Position numbers and translations under genes: made by a program. Below, piece after piece: positions 1 through 6,928 of a stretch of DNA of 64,000 nucleotides. Origin of the DNA: Enterococcus sp. RIT-PI-f. Its GTDB lineage: Bacteria; Bacillota; Bacilli; Lactobacillales; Enterococcaceae. Positions within the stretch are counted from its first letter, which is position 1, and every line of letters starts with the position of its first letter. The notes below the pieces were generated by a model. That model saw nothing but the letters and a program-made list of their open reading frames with translations, ran no database searches and was not told the origin of the DNA. The stretch is taken from positions 62,001 to 126,000 of the forward strand of contig NZ_LHOX01000012.1 in NCBI RefSeq assembly GCF_001297065.1. Reading direction: 5' to 3'.

Positions 1-339
1 ATCGTTTTCTAAAACGGTCAAACCAATAATATCATGGTAATAAAATTCATTTTCTTCTAGCTGCGCCAAATCTTCTTTGGATACTTTTAGGATACCGTTA
101 CGGAATGGTTCAACATCATTGATGTTCGGATAGCCTTCAAAGGTCAGCAAATCAAAGTTTTTATGTTTGCGGTGACCCGAAACGGTCAAGTCCAACGCTG
201 GCTGATTTTCACGAAACAAGGTCAACTGCTTGCCTTTGCGGTAGCGTTGTTCCGGAAAGTCGGTTTGGGAGATCACCCGCACTTCTCCACGAATACCATG
301 GGTATTGACGATCTTGCCTACATTTAAATATTCGGTCAC
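1..339 (-). CDS. rimM: Ribosome maturation factor RimM (N-terminal part, gene runs off the window)
   Basis: RimM binds ribosomal protein S19 and assists 30S head maturation in the cytoplasm. The 113 visible codons begin at a GTG (337-339) and read [20 protein letters not shown], the typical RimM N-terminus with its [12 protein letters not shown] signature, followed by the start of the PRC-barrel region ([12 protein letters not shown]). The start is supported by a GAGGAA ribosome site about 6 nt upstream; no ATG lies in a better place. A possible -10 (TAAAAT) is at 372-377. The C-terminal third, and probably trmD, lie beyond base 1. In many Firmicutes rimM follows rpsP-khpA directly; here two extra genes and terminators separate them, so it probably has its own promoter. 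Confidence 0.93.
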   Translation of the reverse strand, partial: MTEYLNVGKIVNTHGIRGEVRVISQTDFPEQRYRKGKQLTLFRENQPALDLTVSGHRKHKNFDLLTFEGYPNINDVEPFRNGILKVSKEDLAQLEENEFYYHDIIGLTVLEND

Positions 340-440
340 GTTCGTTCCTCATTTCTTCTGATTTCTATCCTATTTTAGCACAGGCAATGTCTGAATTCTA
401 CCTGTAAAACCCGTCGCTCCTTTTCGTTTGATGGACAAAA

Positions 441-481
441 CGCGCCTCTCTTCGATGAATCGATTATCGAAGAGAGGCGCG
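441..481 (-). terminator. Terminator of the lipoprotein gene
   Basis: A perfect 16-bp inverted repeat (441-456 with 466-481) surrounds a 9-nt loop. On the minus strand it is followed by TTTTG. It lies just past the stop codon of the lipoprotein gene and before rimM. Confidence 0.8.
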
Positions 482-519
482 TCGAATCCCCTATTTCTAC
501 TCAGAGATACTAGTGATGA

Positions 520-1338
520 TTATTGATTCATCGATACAGCCATCTCTAGTGCCGAAATGGCCTCTTGATGTTCAACAGTATAGACCCGATCGTCTTCTTG
601 CCACACAACAGTCGTGGCCAAATAATCATCTTGTCCCATATCGATTGTGATTTGACCCACATCTGGCACAGGCAGCATATGTTCTTCTAGATAGGCAACG
701 ACTTCTTTGGCTTGACCTGTCGGATCTTGCTGGTCTTGGTTTACTGCGCGCACGGTCAACGACCAATTGCCTTCTTGCCAGCTCAGGTATGTGGATCCAG
801 CTGCCCCTTGGCTATGTCCGGTGATGCCATGCCCCAAATCGACTGCTTGTCCACCTTCATCTGCTGTGACATTGACCGCTGCAGCAGCATCCTCTGTTGC
901 GTCATAGACTTTTGTCTTATATCCCGCAATCGCCGTTTCATTATTCAATGTCGTATCGTTGACTGCTAGTTGCGTATCCAATCCATAGTAAAGGATCGAC
1001 AAATCATTTTCATCGCCATCCGTGGCTGCATTGACGATTTTATCTTCACCAACTGGTACTTTGGCAGGCAAAGTGATGTTCGGAAAGTTTTTTGCCAATT
1101 GATCAAATACACTGGCCTCACCTGTCGCAGTGTCTTCTCCGCTGTCACTATCCATATCGGATGACACTGACGACATCTCAGTGCTCGTGCTGTCAGTTGT
1201 CATACTTTCACTCGTTTGGGTACTTATTTGTTCACTGGTTGATGTACTTGTCTGGGTTTCATCTGTATCGCCACTGCTGCAAGCTGCCAAAACGCCAACA
1301 GTCAATAAGGTCATCAATAAGCCAACTTCTTTTTTCAC
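520..1338 (-). CDS. Predicted secreted lipoprotein of unknown function
   Basis: This 272-aa protein has a signal peptide (VKKEVGLLMTLLTVGVLAAC) ending in a lipobox, so it should be diacylated at the Cys and anchored on the outer face of the membrane. The lipobox is followed by about 50 Ser/Thr/Asp-rich residues and then a folded acidic domain of about 190 residues that I cannot assign to a family. I prefer the GTG start at 1338 because AAGGGGGAA sits 8 nt before it; an ATG 18 nt upstream overlaps that site. It lies between the rpsP-khpA operon and rimM, downstream of an 87-aa membrane protein, and has its own strong terminator. Function is unknown; calling it a cell-envelope protein rests only on the signal peptide. 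Confidence 0.8.
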   Translation of the reverse strand: MKKEVGLLMTLLTVGVLAACSSGDTDETQTSTSTSEQISTQTSESMTTDSTSTEMSSVSSDMDSDSGEDTATGEASVFDQLAKNFPNITLPAKVPVGEDKIVNAATDGDENDLSILYYGLDTQLAVNDTTLNNETAIAGYKTKVYDATEDAAAAVNVTADEGGQAVDLGHGITGHSQGAAGSTYLSWQEGNWSLTVRAVNQDQQDPTGQAKEVVAYLEEHMLPVPDVGQITIDMGQDDYLATTVVWQEDDRVYTVEHQEAISALEMAVSMNQ

Positions 1339-1380
1339 AATAAATTCCCCCTTCACTTAAGCATACGCCTGCCAAAAAAA

Positions 1381-1410
1381 AATGACAAACAATGTACACT
1401 GTTTGTCATT
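1381..1410 (-). terminator. Terminator after the 87-aa membrane protein gene
   Basis: The arms AATGACAAAC (1381-1390) and GTTTGTCATT (1401-1410) pair perfectly around a 10-nt loop. A-runs on the left give a long T-tract on the minus strand (8 T). Confidence 0.82.
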
Positions 1411-1417
1411 TTTCTCA

Positions 1418-1681
1418 TTAAAATGAAAGATTACTGATCCAGCGTTGGATCGTTGATCCGATGTCTTTGAGCCATTGGACAAGTTGATCGCCTAGCGTGG
1501 ATAGATCACCCCAGCGAAAGTTTTGTGTCCATTGGTTTAGCTGCGTCATAATTTCCTCGCGATAGACCCATAGCAGAAAGAGCAACAATAAAATACCTAA
1601 TGTCCGCCATAAAAATGAACCGACTTTATAAATAAAGACCACGATCAGCAATACCACGATCCATGCAATGATTTGTGACAT
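1418..1681 (-). CDS. Small membrane protein of unknown function
   Basis: This 87-aa protein starts MSQIIAWIVVLLIVVFIYKV. One long or two closely spaced hydrophobic segments occupy about residues 4-40, followed by a Trp/Gln-rich amphipathic tail. The ATG at 1681 is chosen because GAGGGAGGTGG lies directly upstream; the longer frame upstream has no such site. It stands between two terminators, so it is probably a single-gene unit or is co-transcribed only with its promoter-proximal region. I do not recognise the family. Together with the neighbouring lipoprotein it forms a small accessory insert between khpA and rimM. Confidence 0.7.
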   Translation of the reverse strand: MSQIIAWIVVLLIVVFIYKVGSFLWRTLGILLLLFLLWVYREEIMTQLNQWTQNFRWGDLSTLGDQLVQWLKDIGSTIQRWISNLSF

Positions 1682-1759
1682 TTGCTCCACCTCCCTCTCG
1701 CATATTATCGCAAAAAACAGACCTTTTGTCATACATCTCGAGAATGAGATCATACAAAA

Positions 1760-1786
1760 AAAGCATTCCTTAAAAAAGAATGCTTT
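1760..1786 (-). terminator. Terminator of the rpsP-khpA operon
   Basis: The stem AAAGCATTC / GAATGCTTT lies right after the khpA stop. On the minus strand it runs into TTTTTTTG. Confidence 0.82.
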
Positions 1787-1796
1787 CGTTTCTTAC

Positions 1797-2042
1797 TTAT
1801 TTGCCATCAATGATATTCAAACGAACTTTTTTGGGTCCATTGGTGCGCACACCGTAAACGATCGTCCGTATCGCTTTCGCGACACGACCTTGTTTGCCGA
1901 TGATGCGCCCGATATCTTCAGGTGCTACGGTAAGATTATACTCTAAGAAATCATCTGATTCGACCACATCAAGTTGAATCTCATCAGGCTTGGTAACCAA
2001 TGGTGAAACGATCATTAAGACTAATTCTTGCAAATCTTTCAT
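1797..2042 (-). CDS. khpA: KH-domain RNA-binding protein KhpA
   Basis: KhpA is a one-domain (81 aa) KH RNA-binding protein that, with KhpB/EloR, controls cell elongation and division in streptococci and other Firmicutes. The GxxG loop is visible in IGRIIGKQGRVAKAIR (about residues 46-61), and the length is normal for the family. Its start lies 11 bp beyond the rpsP stop and has an AAGGTG ribosome site inside that gap, so the two genes are one transcript, the usual Firmicutes arrangement. A terminator follows at once. Confidence 0.95.
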   Translation of the reverse strand: MKDLQELVLMIVSPLVTKPDEIQLDVVESDDFLEYNLTVAPEDIGRIIGKQGRVAKAIRTIVYGVRTNGPKKVRLNIIDGK

Positions 2043-2053
2043 CCGAGGTCACC

Positions 2054-2329
2054 TTATTTCTTTGCGTATTTTGCTTCGTGATGTTTTTTCATAACGCCTT
2101 CTTTAGAAAGGATATTACGAACTGTATCAGAAGGTTGTGCGCCTTTAGACAACCAATCTAGAACTAAATCTTCTTTGATCGTTACTAGAGCTGGATCTTG
2201 TAAAGGATTGTAAGTACCTACTGTTTCGATGAAACGTCCATCACGAGGAGAACGTGAATCTGCTACGACAATACGGTAAAAAGGTTTCTTTTTAGAACCC
2301 ATACGTTTTAAACGAATTTTAACTGCCAT
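2054..2329 (-). CDS. rpsP: 30S ribosomal protein S16
   Basis: This is a structural protein of the small ribosomal subunit, 91 aa, the usual length. The N-terminus [20 protein letters not shown] is diagnostic for S16, as is the [13 protein letters not shown] stretch. A GGAGGTG ribosome site precedes the ATG. It is the first gene of the rpsP-khpA transcript and has a good promoter about 40-60 bp upstream (2365-2393). Confidence 0.99.
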   Translation of the reverse strand: MAVKIRLKRMGSKKKPFYRIVVADSRSPRDGRFIETVGTYNPLQDPALVTIKEDLVLDWLSKGAQPSDTVRNILSKEGVMKKHHEAKYAKK

Positions 2330-2364
2330 TATTTACACCTCCATATGTTTTAATCACAAGAGCT

Positions 2365-2393
2365 AGTTTAACAGGTTTTCACGACGGTGTAAA
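2365..2393 (-). promoter_or_regulatory. Promoter of rpsP-khpA
   Basis: On the minus strand, TTTACA (2388-2393) and TAAACT (2365-2370) are separated by exactly 17 bp, upstream of the rpsP ribosome site. Confidence 0.65.
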
Positions 2394-2514
2394 GAGTTTT
2401 TTCTTTACAGTTAAAAAAAAGCGCAATTTCCCTTCATGGATATCTTTTGCCAGAATAAAAAATCACGCGTATCATTAGTAGTAGCACAAGATCTTTACGC
2501 ACAATACTTTTTAT

Positions 2515-2548
2515 TTGCACTTTTAACTTACTTTTGGTAAGTTAAAAG
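2515..2548 (+). promoter_or_regulatory. Promoter with a perfect 12-bp dyad (probable repressor operator)
   Basis: The arms CTTTTAACTTAC (2520-2531) and GTAAGTTAAAAG (2537-2548) are exact inverted copies around TTTTG, with no T-run behind, so it is not a terminator. A possible -35 TTGCAC (2515-2520) and -10 TAAGTT (2538-2543), 17 bp apart, place the dyad over the promoter. ACTTAC/GTAAGT half-sites resemble targets of HxlR/YodB-type redox-sensing repressors; that link is inference. Confidence 0.6.
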
Positions 2549-2576
2549 AGTAATCAAACACGAGGAGGAATTTTAT

Positions 2577-3128
2577 ATGTCAAAAAAAATTGGTTTTATC
2601 GTAGGTAGCTTACGCGAAGGCTCATTCAACAAAATCGTGGCCAAAAAATTTGCCGAATTATTGCCTGAAGGTTTCGAAGCGGTCTTCCTTGAGATTGGAC
2701 AACTGCCATTTTATAACGAAGACTTGGATGTAGAAGGCCATGTCCCAGCTGAATGGACTAGCTTCCGTCAAGACGTGCAAGGTGTAGATGGGGTCTTCTT
2801 CTTCACACCGGAATACAACCGATCTGTACCAGCCGCATTAAAAAATGCCTTAGATGTTGGTTCTCGTCCTTACGGCGCAAGCAGCTGGGGAGGCAAACCT
2901 GCATTGGTTGTCAGCGTATCACCTGGTGCGATCGCAGGTTTCGGTGCCAATCATCACTTGCGTCAATCTCTTGTATTCTTAGATATGCCAACCTTGCAAC
3001 AACCTGAAGCATACATTGGCGGTATCACAAACTTGATTGATGAAAACAATGAGATCAAAGCAGATACTGTGAACTTCTTCCAAACCATCACAGACAAATA
3101 CATTGAATTTTTCAATCGCTTCAACTAA
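2577..3128 (+). CDS. NADPH-dependent FMN reductase / quinone reductase family protein
   Basis: This 183-aa flavoprotein belongs to the flavodoxin-like NAD(P)H:FMN reductase family (ChrR/YieF/azoreductase relatives), which reduces quinones, azo compounds or chromate in the cytoplasm. The FMN phosphate loop GSLREGSFNK is at residues 11-20, and the TPEYNRSVPAALKNALD motif that contacts the isoalloxazine ring is at about 79-95. Length is typical. An ACGAGGAGG ribosome site sits 8 nt before the ATG. It is monocistronic, with a strong terminator after it and a perfect dyad across the promoter, so it is probably induced by electrophile or redox stress. The exact substrate cannot be told from sequence. 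Confidence 0.9.
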   Translation: MSKKIGFIVGSLREGSFNKIVAKKFAELLPEGFEAVFLEIGQLPFYNEDLDVEGHVPAEWTSFRQDVQGVDGVFFFTPEYNRSVPAALKNALDVGSRPYGASSWGGKPALVVSVSPGAIAGFGANHHLRQSLVFLDMPTLQQPEAYIGGITNLIDENNEIKADTVNFFQTITDKYIEFFNRFN

Positions 3129-3138
3129 ACAGCCTATT

Positions 3139-3168
3139 AAAGAGGTGCAGCATTTGCTGCACCTCTTT
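3139..3168 (+). terminator. Terminator of the FMN reductase gene
   Basis: A 14-bp perfect stem (AAAGAGGTGCAGCA with its complement) closes a very small loop and ends in TTTT. It may also serve the convergent gene. Confidence 0.88.
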
Positions 3169-3176
3169 TCATTGCG

Positions 3177-3701
3177 CTATTGATTTCTTGCGGGCCGCAC
3201 ATAATGCAATTCAATCAGTTCCCCCATTTGCGTTGTATCGACGAATTGCAACCGTGATGTGTAGTCCCCTTCTTGAAACAATCGTTTCCCGGATCCCAGC
3301 AGCACTGGCGCGATTTGGATGTACCACTCATCGATCAGGTCTGCTTCTAGAAGCGGTTGCAGCAGCTGCCCCCCGCCAACGACCCAGATGTTTTTTGCTT
3401 TATGGGCGTGTATGAATGCAACTGGATCTTCTTCTACAATCGTAGCATCTGGCAAAGGAGCAGAAAGCGTGCGTGAAAAGACATAGTTTTCTTTCTCTGG
3501 ATAAAGCAATGCACCTGAAAGCAGCTTCTTTGCTTCTTGATAGGTCTTACGTCCCATCAATGTCGTATCGATTGTCTTGAAAAACGCTTCATAAGTCGTC
3601 TGCTCACCTGTCTCTGTTTCAAATAACCAGGCCAATCCGTCCTGTTGATCTGCTAAAAAACCATCTAAACTAATCGCGCCATAAAAAACAACTTTCCCCA
3701 T
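3177..3701 (-). CDS. RibD C-terminal / dihydrofolate reductase-like family protein
   Basis: This 174-aa protein has the fold of the reductase half of RibD and of DHFR. The N-terminal strand VVFYGAISLDGFLA with the substrate-loop SLDG, TLMGRKTYQE, and the NADPH-binding IWVVGGGQLLQPLLE are all present. Members reduce small heterocycles, but this YyaP/YwjB-like branch has no firm substrate. I take the second ATG (3701) because the AAGAAGGG ribosome site lies 9 nt from it and abuts the first ATG. It is transcribed away from tag, which starts 604 bp upstream on the same strand and ends 35 bp before this gene, so the two may be co-transcribed. Confidence 0.85.
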   Translation of the reverse strand: MGKVVFYGAISLDGFLADQQDGLAWLFETETGEQTTYEAFFKTIDTTLMGRKTYQEAKKLLSGALLYPEKENYVFSRTLSAPLPDATIVEEDPVAFIHAHKAKNIWVVGGGQLLQPLLEADLIDEWYIQIAPVLLGSGKRLFQEGDYTSRLQFVDTTQMGELIELHYVRPARNQ

Positions 3702-3735
3702 ATCCTTCATCCCTTCTTAGTTATAATCCGATGTA

Positions 3736-4305
3736 TCAAACTTCATGGCCCTGATCTTGACGGCAAATACACGTAACCAAATGGTCATTGACCATACCGA
3801 CTGCTTCCATAAACGCATAAATCGTTGTGGTACCCACAAATTTGAATCCCCGCTTTTTCAAATCCTTTGCCAATTGATCAGAAACAACTGAATGTGTAGG
3901 CACTTCAGTGATAGCTTCAAAGTGATTGACGATTGGCTGATCGTTGACATATTGCCACAAGAACGCCGCAAAACTGCCATATTCTTTTTGGATTACCAAC
4001 ACCTGTTGGGCATTATGGATGGCCGCTTCAATTTTGCGCCGATTGCGAATGATTCCAGCGTCCATCATCAATGATTCAACTTTTGCTTCGGTGTATCCGG
4101 CAACCGTTTGAATATCAAAGTCATCGTATGCTTGATCAAAATTTGCCATTTTATTTAAAATCGTTTGCCAACTTAGCCCCGCTTGATTCATATCGAGAAC
4201 GAGTTTTCGAAATAACTGTTGGTCATCATATTCAGGTCTTCCCCAAACTGTATCGTGGTACACTTGCATCGCCGCATTGCTCATCGCCCAATCACATCTT
4301 GTCAC
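3736..4305 (-). CDS. tag: DNA-3-methyladenine glycosylase I
   Basis: Tag is the base-excision repair enzyme that removes 3-methyladenine from alkylated DNA. The 189-aa protein keeps the HhH-family core (TVWGRPEYDDQQLFRKL, AGLSWQTILNK) and the zinc-snap residues Cys4, His17, His175 and Cys179, at the same numbers as E. coli Tag. The start follows an AAGGAG site (rc of 4311-4319). It is divergent from a GntR-family operon, with about 100 bp between the starts. Nothing suggests an adaptive-response regulon. Confidence 0.96.
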   Translation of the reverse strand: MTRCDWAMSNAAMQVYHDTVWGRPEYDDQQLFRKLVLDMNQAGLSWQTILNKMANFDQAYDDFDIQTVAGYTEAKVESLMMDAGIIRNRRKIEAAIHNAQQVLVIQKEYGSFAAFLWQYVNDQPIVNHFEAITEVPTHSVVSDQLAKDLKKRGFKFVGTTTIYAFMEAVGMVNDHLVTCICRQDQGHEV

Positions 4306-4343
4306 ACTACCAACTCCTTTTTACATATTTTAACATAAAGCCC

Positions 4344-4379
4344 TTTACTTCCACTAGTGTACTACGTATACTAGTACAC
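4344..4379 (+). promoter_or_regulatory. Promoter with GntR-type operator
   Basis: TTTACT (4344-4349) and TATACT (4367-4372) are 17 bp apart. A dyad GTGTACTA (4357-4364) / TAGTACAC (4372-4379) covers the spacer and -10. GTGTA...TACAC-like dyads are typical of YtrA-branch GntR repressors, so autoregulation is inferred. Confidence 0.68.
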
Positions 4380-4403
4380 ATAAACAGAAAGGAGCTGATA
4401 GCC

Positions 4404-4790
4404 ATGGTCAGTATCAATAAGACCAGCAGCAAACCTTATTATGAACAATTAGTATTAAGCCTTAAAGAAGACATTATCAACGGTATATTGGTTGCTGGAG
4501 ATCAAATTCCATCTGTACGGGAAATGGCAAAAACGCTGCTGATGAACCCAAATACGGTCAGTAAAGCCTATAAAGTCCTAGAGACGGAACAAATCCTAGT
4601 GACCATCAAAGGGAAGGGAACCTTTGTCCAAGAAACAGATCGCTTGCCAAGAGATGAATTGCGGATTCAACAGCTGAGAGAACGGCTAAAAGAACTTGTG
4701 ATCGAAGCCACGCACTTACACCTCAGCATCCAAGAAATCACAGAATGGTTAGCAGTATTTGAAAATGAATTGGGAGGCGATTTAAAATGA
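4404..4790 (+). CDS. GntR family transcriptional regulator (YtrA branch)
   Basis: This 128-aa DNA-binding protein has an N-terminal winged helix (residues about 10-75; DIINGILVAGDQIPSVREMAK, NPNTVSKAYKVLE) and a short helical tail instead of a full ligand domain, as in the YtrA branch. The start at 4404 is set by the AAAGGAG site at 4388-4394; the frame stays open upstream but lacks a ribosome site. It overlaps the next gene by 4 bp (ATGA), so it is translationally coupled to an ABC ATPase. YtrA-type regulators usually repress their own ABC operon and respond to envelope stress. The inducer is unknown. Confidence 0.92.
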   Translation: MVSINKTSSKPYYEQLVLSLKEDIINGILVAGDQIPSVREMAKTLLMNPNTVSKAYKVLETEQILVTIKGKGTFVQETDRLPRDELRIQQLRERLKELVIEATHLHLSIQEITEWLAVFENELGGDLK

Positions 4791-5668
4791 AGATTGAACA
4801 CGTAACAAAGTTGATTGACCAGCAGACGATCTTAGAAGATGTCAATTTTGCCTTAGGCAGAGGTGAGATCGTCGGCTTGATTGGCCGAAACGGTTCTGGA
4901 AAAACAACTTTATTTCGAACCATCGCAGGCCATTACCTGCTAGATGATGGGGAAATATCGGTAGACGATCAGCGCATAGATCTTTATCCTGAATTCAAGG
5001 AACAAATTTTTTATATTGACGAAAAAGAGAACTTTCTTAATGCGTATTCCTTAAAGAAGATCAATCAGTTTTATCGATTGGCTTATCCTCGATTCGATCA
5101 AGATTTATATTTAGAAACGATGCATGCCCATGGGTTACCACTCAATCATGCTTATCGCCGGATGTCCAAAGGGATGCAAGGCTTGTACAAAATGATTTTA
5201 GCCATTGCATCAAATGCAACTTTCTTACTGTTAGATGAACCCTTCGATGGTTTAGACGTCATCGTACGCAAGAAAGTAGTTGGTCTACTATTGGAAAATT
5301 TAGGCGAAACGCAACGGACGGCTTTGATTGCTTCTCATAATCTAAATGAATTAGAAACGATCATCGACCGCGCACTTTTGATCAAGGGCAAGACGATTGA
5401 AGCTGATTATCGCCTAGAGTCTCTGAGAGAACATGCCCGCAAGATCCAATTGGTCTTTCGCAGCAAGCAAGTGCCACCGCTGATCAAACAGCATGCAAAA
5501 TTGATCCATCGACAAGGCCGGGTACTGGTGGCATTGTTTGAACATTACGATCAAACCTTAGCGGATGACATTCGTCGGTTAGAACCATTGTTGTTCGAGG
5601 AATTGCCATTGACTTTAGAAGACTTATTCGAGGCCAACCTCAGCCGCGAAACTTTGATGAAAGGGTAA
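4787..5668 (+). CDS. ABC transporter ATP-binding protein
   Basis: This 293-aa ATPase pairs with the membrane protein encoded next. Visible are Walker A (GLIGRNGSGKTTLF, about 31-44), a degenerate signature (MSKGMQGLYK, where LSGGQ would be) and Walker B (FLLLDEPFDG). The C-terminal 80 residues form the extra domain seen in YtrB/bacitracin-type exporters. The degenerate signature is known in this family and does not imply loss of function. It begins inside the GntR gene stop and is followed after 10 bp by the permease. Whether it exports a drug or peptide, or senses the cell wall, is not visible. Confidence 0.92.
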   Translation: MKIEHVTKLIDQQTILEDVNFALGRGEIVGLIGRNGSGKTTLFRTIAGHYLLDDGEISVDDQRIDLYPEFKEQIFYIDEKENFLNAYSLKKINQFYRLAYPRFDQDLYLETMHAHGLPLNHAYRRMSKGMQGLYKMILAIASNATFLLLDEPFDGLDVIVRKKVVGLLLENLGETQRTALIASHNLNELETIIDRALLIKGKTIEADYRLESLREHARKIQLVFRSKQVPPLIKQHAKLIHRQGRVLVALFEHYDQTLADDIRRLEPLLFEELPLTLEDLFEANLSRETLMKG

Positions 5669-5678
5669 AGGTGACTAT

Positions 5679-6836
5679 ATGTTGACGCAAATTTTTAAAG
5701 AACGTTATGGCAAAACATTGATTGGGGCTTGTTTGATCTTGATTGCCATCTATCTTGGTGCTGGTTGGCAAAGTCAAAGAGACTGGCACACGCAATATAA
5801 CTACTTGTATTCAGATGAATTTATCTATGACTATACCAACCATCCTTCTTATTACGTCAAAAGTTACGACGGAGAGAAAGAAATTCACTACGAATCGATT
5901 GATGCCTATCGACAAGATGTATTGTCAATTGGCAAAAATCACGACGGGGATGATACGTATTTTTACAATGATTTCAGTTATGCCCAACCTCAATTGATTC
6001 TGCTGACGCTATTCATTTTAGGTTTTCTGGCCTTTTTTGTAGACTATCGAACCAATTTCACCCGCTTTCTACTCACCTTGCCAGTACAGAAAAAAACACT
6101 TTTTCGAAAAAAAATAGGTTTTGTTTTATTACCGATCAGTATGGCTTTGTTGATTGGCATCGTAGGAAATTGTTTGATTCGGTCATTGATGATCGACCAA
6201 TCCTACTTTATGATCCCTATGGCAAACTTGCTCTTATCTGGCCTAAGTACATTCTTTACCAATATACTGGTCTTTATGGTTGGCTTGTTTCTAGGGATCT
6301 CACTAGGCAATCTCGTGGCTGGTCCCCTTTCCGTCTTGTTCGTTCTTTTTCTATCAACGATCGGCAGCAATTTTTACAGTAGTTTCCGACTATTATACAG
6401 TTTGGCTTTCTTGAACGGAAAGGAAGATGTCTATGCGCCTTTTTCGCTATGGATCGCTTGGCCAGAAGGAAGGTACTACGACTGGTGGGTATATCTTTTA
6501 TATGCAGGACTGTTCTTACTTTTATTCGTAGTGATGGAAAAAGTCTTTCTTGCTTTGTCATTGGATAACGAAGGGGAGTATGTGACAGTGCCCTTCTTAA
6601 GAGCACCTGCCTATTGGATCATGGCCTTAGGCACTTGGTTCTATCTGTTCATGGCCAACTACTATCCCCACGATTTCTTTTATATCAAACTGTATGATGA
6701 CTTTTCTGAGACCTATCAAGGGATCATCTTCAGATCCTTGCTGCTGCTCTTCGTCTGCTTGATCATCAGTTTACTGATGGTCTATCCGAAAGCACTCATG
6801 GGTTGGTGGCACAAACGGCGGAACAAACTTACTTAA
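5679..6836 (+). CDS. ABC-2 type membrane protein (permease partner)
   Basis: This 385-aa integral membrane protein has a first helix at about residues 14-30, a large external domain rich in Tyr/Asp (about 32-105), and then at least six further helices. It carries no ATPase motif. An AAAGGTG site precedes the ATG. As last gene of the GntR-ATPase-permease operon, ended by a terminator, it should form the transmembrane half of the transporter. The Tyr-rich extracellular loop after TM1 is the only distinctive part and may be the ligand-contacting region; I cannot name the substrate. Confidence 0.85.
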   Translation: MLTQIFKERYGKTLIGACLILIAIYLGAGWQSQRDWHTQYNYLYSDEFIYDYTNHPSYYVKSYDGEKEIHYESIDAYRQDVLSIGKNHDGDDTYFYNDFSYAQPQLILLTLFILGFLAFFVDYRTNFTRFLLTLPVQKKTLFRKKIGFVLLPISMALLIGIVGNCLIRSLMIDQSYFMIPMANLLLSGLSTFFTNILVFMVGLFLGISLGNLVAGPLSVLFVLFLSTIGSNFYSSFRLLYSLAFLNGKEDVYAPFSLWIAWPEGRYYDWWVYLLYAGLFLLLFVVMEKVFLALSLDNEGEYVTVPFLRAPAYWIMALGTWFYLFMANYYPHDFFYIKLYDDFSETYQGIIFRSLLLLFVCLIISLLMVYPKALMGWWHKRRNKLT

Positions 6837-6856
6837 ATCTCATTGACGCTTTGAAT

Positions 6857-6889
6857 CAGTTTTACGCTTCTAGTAAAACTGGTTTTTTT
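6857..6889 (+). terminator. Terminator of the GntR-ABC operon
   Basis: The stem CAGTTTTAC / GTAAAACTG (6857-6865, 6873-6881) is followed by seven T. Confidence 0.85.
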
Positions 6890-6928
6890 GTTGGCTTTTT
6901 TGTATGATAGGGTTAAAGGAGGAGGAAA

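Noticed and set aside
712-1360. Plus-strand frames opposite the lipoprotein gene
   Set aside because: They are low-complexity mirror frames of the Ser/Thr-rich minus-strand gene and have no ribosome sites.
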